From: Deltaproteobacteria bacterium
GTDB taxonomy: Bacteria > Myxococcota > Myxococcia > Myxococcales > 40CM-4-68-19
Assembly: GCA_025358085.1 (NCBI GenBank)
Contig: JANYKT010000045.1
Coordinates: 1 to 39,623 of the forward strand
Direction of reading: 5' to 3'
Length of the DNA stretch: 39,623 bases
Both the position numbers and the translations under genes were made by a program. Shown here one piece after another: positions 25,467 to 33,306 of this stretch (position 1 is its first letter; each line of letters opens with the position of its first letter). The notes beneath the pieces were generated by a model. It was given only the letters and a program-made list of their open reading frames with translations, ran no database searches and was not told the origin of the DNA.

Positions 25467-25509
25467 GCCGCCCTCGCATCTCAACCTTCAACCAAAAAGG
25501 ACTAACGAT

Positions 25510-26292
25510 ATGACGAGCATTCCTACAGCAATGAGCGGCCGTACTCCTTACCTCGAGCGGATTGAATCAGGCGCAGTCGAAACCATGACGGTGGACGAGC
25601 GCCTCGTAGCCATCACTGATCCGCAGGGCGCGGCGGCCGAGCAATACCGGATGCTGTTGCACCGGCTCCGGTACGCGCGATCGCTCCGGGGCAATGCGAC
25701 TGACCCGGGCGCGGGCGGCGTGGTCATCGCCGTGACCAGCTCGGTGCGGGGCGAGGGCGTGTCCCTCACCACGGCAAACCTGGCGCTGACCGCAGCCCGG
25801 TCCGGTGCGCGTGTGGCGCTGGTGGACTGCGACCTGCGACGCGGCAGCACCGCGGCGCTCTTCGGCATGGGCGCTCGCGCGGGTCTCGCGGAGGTGCTTG
25901 CAGGCAAGAACGAAATCGGCGAGGCGCTCGGCAACTACCATGAAGGAAAACTCGCCATCGTCCCGGCTGGCAAGTCCCCGGCCGAGTCGGCCGCGCTGCT
26001 CGCGAGCCCGCGCTTCGCCCAGACGCTGAGCCTCCTGCGCCAGCTCTTCGACGAGATCTATCTGGACGTTCCGCCGGCGCTGGCCACGGCCGATGCCGCG
26101 GTGGTGGTGCACAGGGCGGACGGCGTGGTGCTGGTGGTCCGTGCCGATGAGACGCCGCGAGAGCAGGTCGCCAGCGCAGTCCGTTCGCTGGACGGCGCGC
26201 CTCTCTGGGGAATGGTGCTGAATGGCGTCGATCCCTCGCGCGTCCCGCCGCCGCTCCCGGTTGTCCGCGGGCAGCTCGGGTCAGGCAGATAG
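25510..26292 (+). CDS. BY-kinase/CpsD-like ATPase lacking the Walker A Lys and Tyr tail (260 aa)
   Basis: The fold is that of bacterial tyrosine kinases that phosphorylate themselves and tune PCP oligomerisation: VIAVTSSVRGEGVSLTTANLA, Walker A' VALVDCDLRRGS (Asp106, Asp108) and Walker B EIYLDVPPA. However, the Walker A Lys is Val84 (GEGVS where GEGK[ST] is usual), and there is no Tyr cluster at the C-terminus (ends VVRGQLGSGR). So either it is a non-phosphorylating regulator, or another residue replaces the Lys. I believe GEGVS variants recur in some deltaproteobacterial CpsD-like proteins but could not check. It is separate from its PCP, 43 bp upstream. Confidence 0.85.
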   Translation: MTSIPTAMSGRTPYLERIESGAVETMTVDERLVAITDPQGAAAEQYRMLLHRLRYARSLRGNATDPGAGGVVIAVTSSVRGEGVSLTTANLALTAARSGARVALVDCDLRRGSTAALFGMGARAGLAEVLAGKNEIGEALGNYHEGKLAIVPAGKSPAESAALLASPRFAQTLSLLRQLFDEIYLDVPPALATADAAVVVHRADGVVLVVRADETPREQVASAVRSLDGAPLWGMVLNGVDPSRVPPPLPVVRGQLGSGR

Positions 26293-26309
26293 CTCATTTT
26301 TCCAGCACG

Positions 26310-26343
26310 TGGCCGGGGGCTTTTTTGCCAAGCCTCCCGGCCA
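26310..26343 (+). promoter_or_regulatory. Strong hairpin between kinase-like and initiating transferase genes
   Basis: TGGCCGGG (26310-26317) pairs with CCCGGCCA (26336-26343), and an inner GC/GC pair extends the stem; the loop holds TTTTTT. The T-run is inside the loop rather than after the stem, so it is not a normal intrinsic terminator. It could be an RNA processing or attenuation point setting the ratio of export to biosynthesis proteins. Confidence 0.5.
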
Positions 26344-26380
26344 TTGCCAGTCTTTCAGTGGACCTTGGAGGCATCTCGCC

Positions 26381-28021
26381 ATGCCGCAATTCGCAGGACA
26401 TTGGTACAGCGGTCGCGCAGCCCGTCTGGTGCTCATCGAGACGGTGCTGGTCGGCCTTGCCCTGTTCGTGGCCGGCCGCCACGTCCACGGGGCGCGGCAA
26501 ATCGCGGCGCTGATCGCCGCGGCAGGATGCGTCCCGGCCGCGCTTTACCTGGCCGACCTCTACGATCCACAAGTCATGCGCAACGACCGCAGCCGCGGGG
26601 CGGGCGCGCTGAAGGCGCTCGGCTTCGCGGCGCTGGCCGCGGCCATCTTTGGCGTGCTCGGCGGCGGGCTGCCGCGCGGCGTGCTCATCGACACCATCGG
26701 CATCGCCAGCGTCGGCGTGCTGCTGGCCCGGGCGGCGCTGGTGGCGCGGTTCGACGAGCGCGGCCACAACCGCGTGCTCATCATCGGTGCCGGGAAGCGG
26801 GCGCAAGAGATCGCCCGGCTGATTCGCACCGAGGCCTATGGCGAATACGAGGTCGCCGCCACGCTCGACCCCATGCAGGACCTGGCGCTCCCGCAGACCG
26901 AGGACCAGGTGATGAGCGCGGTCGGGAACGCGCGGGGCACTCTCATCGAGCAGGGTATCGGGCCGCAGCTGGTCGCGGTCGAGGACAACAAGCACGAGAC
27001 AGTAGCGATGGCGCCGTCGCCGCAAGTCGTCCCTGGCGCACAGCTCATCGTCGGACCGGGCAACGCTTCTCCCATGCTGCTGCAGGGCCTGGCTGCGGAG
27101 GCGTCGGTGCACGCCGGCCAGCGGACACAGTTGATCGCCAGCATCGAGCAAATGCCCCTCGCGCAGGTGATGCAGCTTCCCCACGCCGCGCAGACCGTGG
27201 TGGTGCCAGCGAGGACCCTGGGCAGCGCCGTGCTGGAGCTGCGGGCCGACACCGTGGTCATCGCTTCAGACGAGCGGCGCATGCGCATGCCGGTCGAGGA
27301 ACTGATTCGCCTGCGGCTGTCCGGCACCAGCGTTTTCCCGGCGCAGCGGTTCGCCGAGCGCGTGCTGCGCCGCGTGCCGCTCAGCCTGGTTCGGCCGAGC
27401 GATTTCGCCATCGGCCAGGGGCTCACTTCCCCGCTCTCCTCCGCGGTCAAGCGTGTGTTCGATCTGTTGATGAGCGGCATCCTGCTGTTGCTCGCGTCGC
27501 CTGTAGTCGCGCTGCTCGCGGCGCTGATCAAACTCGAATCAAAAGGACCGGTGTTCTACTCGCAGGACCGCTGCGGCCGGGGAGGCAAGCTGTACAAAAT
27601 CCACAAGCTCCGCACCATGAAGCAGGACGCCGAGAAGCTGTCCGGCCCGGTCTGGGCCGCGCAGAAGGATCCGCGCATTACCCGCCTGGGCGGCTTCCTC
27701 CGCAAGACGCGACTCGACGAGATCCCGCAGGTCTTTGCCGTCTTCCGCGGCGACATGTCTTTTGTCGGCCCGCGGCCCGAGCGGCCCTTCTTCGTCAGCC
27801 AGCTCAAGCAGTCGATTCCGTTCTTCGGCCTGCGCGAGGCGGTCAAGCCGGGCATCACCGGCTGGGCGCAGATCCGCTACCCGTACGGCGCCACGGTGGA
27901 GGACTCGAAAAACAAGCTCGAGTACGACCTCTATTACGTCGAGCACCAGTCGCTCTTCCTCGACCTCGCCATCTGCTTTCACACCGTCAAGACCGTGCTC
28001 TTCGGGCGCGGCGCTCGCTAG
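26381..28021 (+). CDS. Initiating sugar-phosphate transferase (PHPT, WbaP/EpsB-like, 546 aa)
   Basis: It starts repeat-unit assembly by moving a sugar-1-phosphate to undecaprenyl phosphate in the inner membrane. The N-terminal 130 residues hold about four membrane segments; residues about 140-340 form a Rossmann-like domain (VLIIGAGKRAQEIARL). From 357 comes the bacterial sugar transferase domain: membrane entry KRVFDLLMSGILLLLASP, then GPVFYSQDRCGRGGKLYKIHKLRTM and TRLDEIPQVFAVFRGDMSFVGPRPERP, with catalytic Asp-Glu and substrate-binding PRP all present. ATG at 26381 has GGAGG 9 bases upstream. Corresponds to ExoE/EpsZ-type genes in Myxococcus. Sugar specificity is unknown. Confidence 0.93.
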   Translation: MPQFAGHWYSGRAARLVLIETVLVGLALFVAGRHVHGARQIAALIAAAGCVPAALYLADLYDPQVMRNDRSRGAGALKALGFAALAAAIFGVLGGGLPRGVLIDTIGIASVGVLLARAALVARFDERGHNRVLIIGAGKRAQEIARLIRTEAYGEYEVAATLDPMQDLALPQTEDQVMSAVGNARGTLIEQGIGPQLVAVEDNKHETVAMAPSPQVVPGAQLIVGPGNASPMLLQGLAAEASVHAGQRTQLIASIEQMPLAQVMQLPHAAQTVVVPARTLGSAVLELRADTVVIASDERRMRMPVEELIRLRLSGTSVFPAQRFAERVLRRVPLSLVRPSDFAIGQGLTSPLSSAVKRVFDLLMSGILLLLASPVVALLAALIKLESKGPVFYSQDRCGRGGKLYKIHKLRTMKQDAEKLSGPVWAAQKDPRITRLGGFLRKTRLDEIPQVFAVFRGDMSFVGPRPERPFFVSQLKQSIPFFGLREAVKPGITGWAQIRYPYGATVEDSKNKLEYDLYYVEHQSLFLDLAICFHTVKTVLFGRGAR

Positions 28022-28039
28022 CCGAGGCTCAACACAACC

Positions 28040-29515
28040 ATGGCACTCGCCGTCGCGAAGGACCTGCTCGAGCAGGGCTTCACCGTTGAAGTCCTCGAGG
28101 GCCGCGATGCTTTTGCGGGTCTCGAAAAGCAGTGGAACGCCGCGCTCGCCAAGGGCCCGCGCGACGAGCCGATGCTTCGCCACGAATGGATGAAAGCGTG
28201 GATCGAGAACTTCGCTCCGGGCGCGCCGCTGCGGATCTTCGTGGCTCGATCCGCTGGTCATGAGCTCCAGGCAGCGGTGCCACTGGTCGAGACCAAAGAG
28301 CGCAACCTCGACACCTGTTTTGTGCCCATGACCACCTGGGCGACGCCCTGCAACGACCAGTCGCAGCGCGGCGGCGTGCTGCTGGGGACGCGCGGACTCG
28401 AGGCGCTGCAGGCAATCTGGGACAAGCTGGTTCTGACCCCCGGCTGGGATCGCCTGCGCCTGCGCGAGCTGCCCGACGGCGGTGGCGAGTGGACCCTGCG
28501 CGCGATCGCCGAAAAGGCCGGCTATCCCTGCGGCCTGTGGGTCTCGCTGCGGTCTCCCTATCTGCCGCTGCCCGAGCTGCCGAAGCCGGAGTTGGTCAGT
28601 GCTCCGCCCGCCGTCGCGGCCGTAGGTCCGGTCGCCACTGCGCCCGCCATCGCTGTGGACGGCGCAGCTGGAGCCGGCGCTGCGAAGAAGCCGCCCAAGC
28701 CGGCCAAGCCGCCGAAAGCGCAGCCGCTGCCGGATCGCTACGCCGCCGTCGAGGCGAACGTCGACGCCAAGTTCCGCCAGAACTTGCGTCGCCGGAAGCG
28801 CCGTCTCGCCGAGCAGGGAGAGGTGAAGTACCTCGTCGTCGACGGCAAGGACGCGAAGAAGCTCGACGAGGCATTGGGCGACTTCTTCGTCCTCGAGGCG
28901 AGCGGCTGGAAGGGCGAGGGCGGCAGCGCCATCGCGCAGAAGCCGGAGCTGGTGGGCTTCTACACCCAGCTCGCGCGCGACGCGGCCAAGCGGGGTGCGC
29001 TGGCGCTCGGCTTCCTGACTTTGAACGGAAAGCCAATCGCGGCGCACCTGACGCTGGTACAGGCGGAGCGCAGCTTCCTGCTCAAGCTCGGCTACGACGA
29101 AAGCTTCGCCGAGTATTCGCCCGGCCAGCAGCTGGTGAGCGAGGCCATCAAGAATGCCTGCCAGCGCGGCCTGCGCGAGTTCGACTTCCTCGGACCCTGG
29201 ATGGAGTGGAAGGCCGACTGGGAGACCCAGGTGCGCACGCACCAGTGGCTGACCATCTTCCGGCCCACGCGCGCGGGCGTCCTCGTGCACGAGGCGCGCT
29301 TTACCGTCTGGCCGGTGGCGAAGAGCCTGGTTGCGCGGGCGAGGCAGTTCTTCGCGGAGTGGAAGAGCCGCCGCGGGAACTCGAATGCTTCTGCCGCAGA
29401 CTCGAATGCTCCCGTCGCAGACTCGAATGCTCCCGTCGCGGGGTCAAAGTCTCCGGCGGCAGACTTGCCTGCCGCACCGCCCAAGTCTTCAACCAGAGAA
29501 GCGAGCCCGAGCTGA
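28040..29515 (+). CDS. FemAB/BioF2-like GNAT acyltransferase (491 aa)
   Basis: This is a cytoplasmic GNAT of the FemAB-like 'acetyltransferase 6' type; relatives attach amino acids or acyl groups to amino sugars. The N-terminal GNAT lobe holds ...EKQWNAALAKGPRDEPMLRHEWMKAW. An Ala/Pro/Lys-rich linker (about 176-235, with KKPPKPAKPPK) separates it from the second lobe, whose FLLKLGYDESFAEYSPGQQLVSEAI...LREFDFLGPWMEWKADW is diagnostic. The C-terminal 45 residues are low-complexity and include a tandem SNA-containing repeat. It resembles ExoG by position, first of a FemAB-DegT-FemAB trio; donor and acceptor are unknown. Confidence 0.85.
   Translation: MALAVAKDLLEQGFTVEVLEGRDAFAGLEKQWNAALAKGPRDEPMLRHEWMKAWIENFAPGAPLRIFVARSAGHELQAAVPLVETKERNLDTCFVPMTTWATPCNDQSQRGGVLLGTRGLEALQAIWDKLVLTPGWDRLRLRELPDGGGEWTLRAIAEKAGYPCGLWVSLRSPYLPLPELPKPELVSAPPAVAAVGPVATAPAIAVDGAAGAGAAKKPPKPAKPPKAQPLPDRYAAVEANVDAKFRQNLRRRKRRLAEQGEVKYLVVDGKDAKKLDEALGDFFVLEASGWKGEGGSAIAQKPELVGFYTQLARDAAKRGALALGFLTLNGKPIAAHLTLVQAERSFLLKLGYDESFAEYSPGQQLVSEAIKNACQRGLREFDFLGPWMEWKADWETQVRTHQWLTIFRPTRAGVLVHEARFTVWPVAKSLVARARQFFAEWKSRRGNSNASAADSNAPVADSNAPVAGSKSPAADLPAAPPKSSTREASPS
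29379..29441 (+). repeat. Three 21-bp tandem repeats in the FemAB-like C-terminus
   Basis: Units 29379-29399, 29400-29420 and 29421-29441 share ACTCGAATGCT followed by a C/G-rich part; the last two differ by one or two bases. Being a multiple of three, they add SNA-type residues without changing frame and form a disordered tail. Such slippage-prone repeats commonly vary in number among strains. Confidence 0.85.
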
Positions 29516-29517
29516 CC

Positions 29518-30720
29518 ATGGCCAATCCCGCTCAACATCTCCGCGTCGCTCAAGGGCAGGGCGAGCGCGCGCCTGCGCCAACCCGCACCATTCCCTGCAT
29601 GCCGACAACCTGGCCGCACATGCTGCTTCCGCGGCCCGCGGCGTCGGCGCCGCTGGTCTTTCCCTTTGACCAGCCAGGCCTGCGCTATCGATACTTCTGC
29701 CGCAACGCCGTCTGGGATGCCGTGCAGCTGCTCGGCCTCGCCGGCAAGGAAGTGCTGGTCCCCGCCTATCACCACGGCGTCGAGCTGGAGACGCTGCTCG
29801 CCGCCGGGGTAAAGCCCATCTTCTATCGAGTCGATACCAGCATGCGGGCCGACTATCAGGACGCGAAACGCAAGCTGACCAAGAGCACCGCCGCGCTTTA
29901 CGTCATCCACTATGCGGGCTTCTCACAGGACATGGACGCGGCCCGCGCGCTCGCCGACGAAGCCTCGGTGCCGCTGGTGGAAGACTGCGCGCTGGCGCTG
30001 CTTAGCCGCAATGGTGAGAAGCCGCTCGGCTCCTACGGGGACGTCAGCGTCTTCTGCCTGTACAAGACCCTGCCGGTTCCAAACGGCGGCGCGTTGCTGG
30101 CCCGCGGTGAGTTCGCCCAGGGCGTGCGCTCGCTGCCTGCCGCCACGCGGCCGGCGCTACCGTCCACCGCGTCGCACTTGATCGGCAGTCTGCTTTCGAA
30201 TCTGGAGCTGCGCACCGGCGAAACCGGCAAGAAGGCGCGACAGGCCATCCGCGACCTCGGCCACCTGGTCATCCGTCGCTCGGGCATCGAGCGCGTTTCC
30301 ACTGGAACGCAGCATTTCAACCAGGACGACGTCGGCCTGGGAATGAGCGGAGCGTCTCATGTGGTGCTGCGCAACCAGGACTTCGCGCACATCGTCGAGC
30401 GCCGGCGGCGCAACTACTTTCTGCTCTATTCAATGCTGCGCGACACGGCCCCGCCAGTCACCGGCGAACTGACGCCGGGCGTGTGCCCACTCTTCTATCC
30501 AATCAGCATTCCCAATAAGGCGAATGCGATGGCGCGGCTGCTCGCGCGCGGCATCGAGACCGTGGACTTCTGGCGCGTGCGCCACCCGGCCGTGGCCGCC
30601 GGCGAGTTCCCCGAAGTGGAGAAGCTGCGCGGGAACATCCTCGAACTTCCGGTGCACCAGGATCTTTCTCCCGGCGACGCCGAGCACATTGCCCTGTGCG
30701 TGAAGGAGCTCTTGTCGTGA
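29518..30720 (+). CDS. DegT/DnrJ-type PLP aminotransferase-like protein (400 aa)
   Basis: It probably makes an amino sugar for the polymer by transamination of a nucleotide-keto-sugar, in the cytoplasm. Fold landmarks are LVPAYHHGVELETLLAAG (substrate loop), YVIHYAGFSQD, VEDCALALLS and VFCLYKTLPVPNGG, where Lys183 fits the PLP-binding Lys. The N-terminus carries an extra 40 residues not typical of the family (two nearby ATGs at 29518 and 29599). It starts 2 bp after the first FemAB-like gene and overlaps the second by 4 bp (GTGA), placing it between them; the Myxococcus exo operon has the same trio. The start of the frame far upstream is antisense noise; ATG 29518 is used. Confidence 0.82.
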   Translation: MANPAQHLRVAQGQGERAPAPTRTIPCMPTTWPHMLLPRPAASAPLVFPFDQPGLRYRYFCRNAVWDAVQLLGLAGKEVLVPAYHHGVELETLLAAGVKPIFYRVDTSMRADYQDAKRKLTKSTAALYVIHYAGFSQDMDAARALADEASVPLVEDCALALLSRNGEKPLGSYGDVSVFCLYKTLPVPNGGALLARGEFAQGVRSLPAATRPALPSTASHLIGSLLSNLELRTGETGKKARQAIRDLGHLVIRRSGIERVSTGTQHFNQDDVGLGMSGASHVVLRNQDFAHIVERRRRNYFLLYSMLRDTAPPVTGELTPGVCPLFYPISIPNKANAMARLLARGIETVDFWRVRHPAVAAGEFPEVEKLRGNILELPVHQDLSPGDAEHIALCVKELLS

Positions 30721-32006
30721 ACGCTTTCGCAGCTGCGCAAGCGCCGTCGGTCGTGACCACTCAAGTGGTGACGGACGCCGCGGAGCTCGCAAGATTGCGT
30801 GATGCCTGGCACGCGCTGAACGAGACCGCGCGTGCCGGATGCCTCTTCCTTGGACCCGAGTGGCTGGTGCCCTGGTGGGAGACGTTCGGCGCCGGCGAAG
30901 CCCGAAGTCGCGCGCTGCGCGTCATCACTGTCAGTGATGGCGACAAGCTCGTCGGGCTCTGGCCGCTCTTCGTCGACGAAGTGAAGCTCGGCGGCATCGC
31001 GGTCAAGCGGCTTGCCTTCCTGGGCGACGGCGCGACCGGCTGCGATTATCTCGATATCCTCGCCGCACCGGGGCGCGAGCAGGAGGTGCTCGAGGCATCT
31101 TTAAAGCAGGTCGGTGAACTCGAGTGGGATCTGCTCGATCTCGACGGCCTCTGGCGCGAGAGCACGACCGCCCTGCAGCTCGCGCTGCGGTTCCCCAGTG
31201 AGAAGCGCGTTCTCGCCGGGAATGGCGGGCTGGGCGGTCCGGCTACGCAGGTCGTCCGCGATGGCCGTATCCGTTATGTCTGCCCGAACTTCGCCTTGAC
31301 GGGAACGTATGATCAATACCTGCAAGGGCTCGGCCGCCGCGAGAATCTGAAGCGCCGCGAGAAGTGGCTGAATCGCCAGCCGGGCACTTCCATTGAATGC
31401 GCGCGCACGCTGCAGGACGCGCCCGCGGCCACCGAGCGGTTCTTCGAATTGCACGACGCGCGCTGGGCCGAAGACGGCGGCAGCGACGGGCTTGCCGACG
31501 ATCGCTTCCACGCCTTCCACCGCAAAGCCACGCAGAACCTGGCCGAGCGCGGCTGGCTGCGCATGTACACGCTCTTCGCGGCTCGGCGTCCGGTCGCGTC
31601 GGTGTACGGCGTCGTCCACCGGGGAAAGTTCCTTTACTACCAGTCGGGATACGACCCGGCCTGGGGCGTCAAGAGCGTGGGCCTCGTGCTTCTGGCGCGA
31701 ACCGTCTCCGACGCCTACGCCGAAGGCCTCGACGAGTTCGACTTCCTCCGCGGCAACGAAGGTTATAAGGCGCAATGGGCGCGCAGCGAGCGCTGGACCA
31801 TCCAATTGCGCGTCTGGCGCGGCGCCCGCGGGCGGTCAGCCAAGGCTGCGTCCGAGGCTTCGAAGATGGCGCGCGATACCTTCAAGAGCGCGCTGCCGAC
31901 GCACCTCATCGAAAAGGTCCGCAAGGCGCGAAGGCTTTTGCGCCGTGGTGAGTTCGATCTCGCCTCTGCCGCCTCTTTGTTCAGCAGCGGACGAGAGGAC
32001 CCTTGA
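30717..32006 (+). CDS. Second FemAB/BioF2-like GNAT acyltransferase (429 aa)
   Basis: It is again a two-lobe GNAT of the 'acetyltransferase 6' group. Lobe 1 has ELARLRDAWHALNETARAGCLFLGPEWLVPWWETF; lobe 2 has KFLYYQSGYDPAWGVKSVGLVLLARTV...LDEFDFLRGNEGYKAQW, the family hallmark. The GTG at 30717 overlaps the preceding TGA (GTGA), a standard coupled start; ATG 30696 lies inside the aminotransferase gene. With the first FemAB-like protein and the deacetylase, it suggests the polymer carries acylated or aminoacylated amino sugars. In Myxococcus, ExoG and ExoI fill this place. Acyl donor unknown. Confidence 0.85.
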   Translation: MNAFAAAQAPSVVTTQVVTDAAELARLRDAWHALNETARAGCLFLGPEWLVPWWETFGAGEARSRALRVITVSDGDKLVGLWPLFVDEVKLGGIAVKRLAFLGDGATGCDYLDILAAPGREQEVLEASLKQVGELEWDLLDLDGLWRESTTALQLALRFPSEKRVLAGNGGLGGPATQVVRDGRIRYVCPNFALTGTYDQYLQGLGRRENLKRREKWLNRQPGTSIECARTLQDAPAATERFFELHDARWAEDGGSDGLADDRFHAFHRKATQNLAERGWLRMYTLFAARRPVASVYGVVHRGKFLYYQSGYDPAWGVKSVGLVLLARTVSDAYAEGLDEFDFLRGNEGYKAQWARSERWTIQLRVWRGARGRSAKAASEASKMARDTFKSALPTHLIEKVRKARRLLRRGEFDLASAASLFSSGREDP

Positions 32007-33299
32007 TTGCAAGGTGATGCACAGATTGCCGTCGCCGGGCGGGAGACTGTGAAAGCCGTGCTCGAGCGACAGAGGGCGGAAATGGCGCACATCAAAGATG
32101 AAGCGATTCAGCTCGCGCGGCGCACGGTCAAGGGTGCGGCGGCAGTGGCGCTCCATTACAGCGGCATGCGCAACGTGCTGTCCACGCTGCAGCGGCGCTC
32201 GGTCGGCGGCCGGCGCGTGCTCATCCTCAGCTATCACCGGGTGGTGGGGAATATTGAGCTGGAGGCAAAGCGCGGCCTGCCCACACTGAACATCTCGCAG
32301 GATACCTTTCGCAAGCACCTCGAGACGGTGCAGGAGACGCACGACATCGTGCGGCTCGACGACGCGCTCGATATCCTCGACGGCACCCGCCGTGCCCGGC
32401 GCGACGTGGCGGTGATCACCTTCGATGATGGCTATCGGGACGTCTATACCTGGGCCTATCCGGTCATGAAGGCGATGCATGTCCCGGCGGTCGTCTATGT
32501 GCCTTCCAGTTTCATCGGCACCACCGCTATGCGGCTCGGCCACGACCGGCTCTGGGCGACGCTGGTCCGCATGCGCGACCGCAAGCTGGGCCCGGTCGCG
32601 GTGGGGGTCTCAGGCGAAGCCGGGCAGTGGCTGGTCGCGGCGTTCGAGGGAGCACACACTCCCAACAAAGTCCTCGAGCGGCTGATTGCAAAGCATTCGA
32701 CTCCAGGGCTCTACAAGCTCGCCGATGCGCTCGAGGAGCGGCTTGGCCTCAAGGGCGAAGAAGTGCCCGAAGGCCAGACGGCAATGAGCTGGGAGATGCT
32801 GCGCGAGATGGACGCGCACGGCATCGAGACCGGCGGCCACACGGCCGACCACACGGTGCTCACCAACAGCGTGCTCTCCGAAGCGCGCCGGGAAGTGGCC
32901 GAGTGCAAGCGGGTGATTGAAAAGAATCTCGGCAAGTCGATTCACCACTTCGCCTATTGCAATGGCTATTACAGCGCGGGCGTGGCGCAGGCCCTGCGCA
33001 GCGAAGGATTCCGCAGCGGCGTTACCACCGAGGATATGTCCAATGTTCCCGGCACCGACCCCTTCGCGCTCAAGCGCAAGGTGCTTTGGGAGAACTCCTC
33101 GGCCGGCATCCTCGGGACCTTCTCGAAGTCCCTGGCTGCCTGCCAGTTCAACGACACCTTCGGTATCCTCTCGGTGCAGACGCCGGTGATGGGCGCGCGC
33201 CCGACCAACGATGACGTCGGGGACGCCTCCGCGAACGCTTCAGTCTCCGGCGACCACAACAGGAGCGAGGCTTCGGACAAGCTCGCCGCAAACGGATAG
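32007..33299 (+). CDS. Polysaccharide deacetylase (NodB family, 430 aa)
   Basis: It removes N-acetyl (or O-acetyl) groups from sugars. The NodB domain has TFDDGY at 138-143 (Asp140, Asp141; metal and base) and HTADH at 278-282, the two zinc His residues; a YCNGYYS loop follows. No signal peptide is seen, so it probably acts in the cytoplasm on lipid-linked repeat units or is exported otherwise. Several starts are possible: TTG at 32007 directly after the previous stop (with GAGAGG 8 bases before), GTG at 32049 or ATG at 32082. I kept the longest. The C-terminal 45 residues are polar and disordered. Confidence 0.88.
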   Translation: MQGDAQIAVAGRETVKAVLERQRAEMAHIKDEAIQLARRTVKGAAAVALHYSGMRNVLSTLQRRSVGGRRVLILSYHRVVGNIELEAKRGLPTLNISQDTFRKHLETVQETHDIVRLDDALDILDGTRRARRDVAVITFDDGYRDVYTWAYPVMKAMHVPAVVYVPSSFIGTTAMRLGHDRLWATLVRMRDRKLGPVAVGVSGEAGQWLVAAFEGAHTPNKVLERLIAKHSTPGLYKLADALEERLGLKGEEVPEGQTAMSWEMLREMDAHGIETGGHTADHTVLTNSVLSEARREVAECKRVIEKNLGKSIHHFAYCNGYYSAGVAQALRSEGFRSGVTTEDMSNVPGTDPFALKRKVLWENSSAGILGTFSKSLAACQFNDTFGILSVQTPVMGARPTNDDVGDASANASVSGDHNRSEASDKLAANG

Positions 33300-33306
33300 T
33301 CAAATC

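Noticed and set aside
26222-26380. Longer initiating transferase starting inside the kinase-like gene
   Set aside because: The extension crosses the hairpin and reads unlike the family; ATG 26381 with GGAGG begins directly before the membrane segments.
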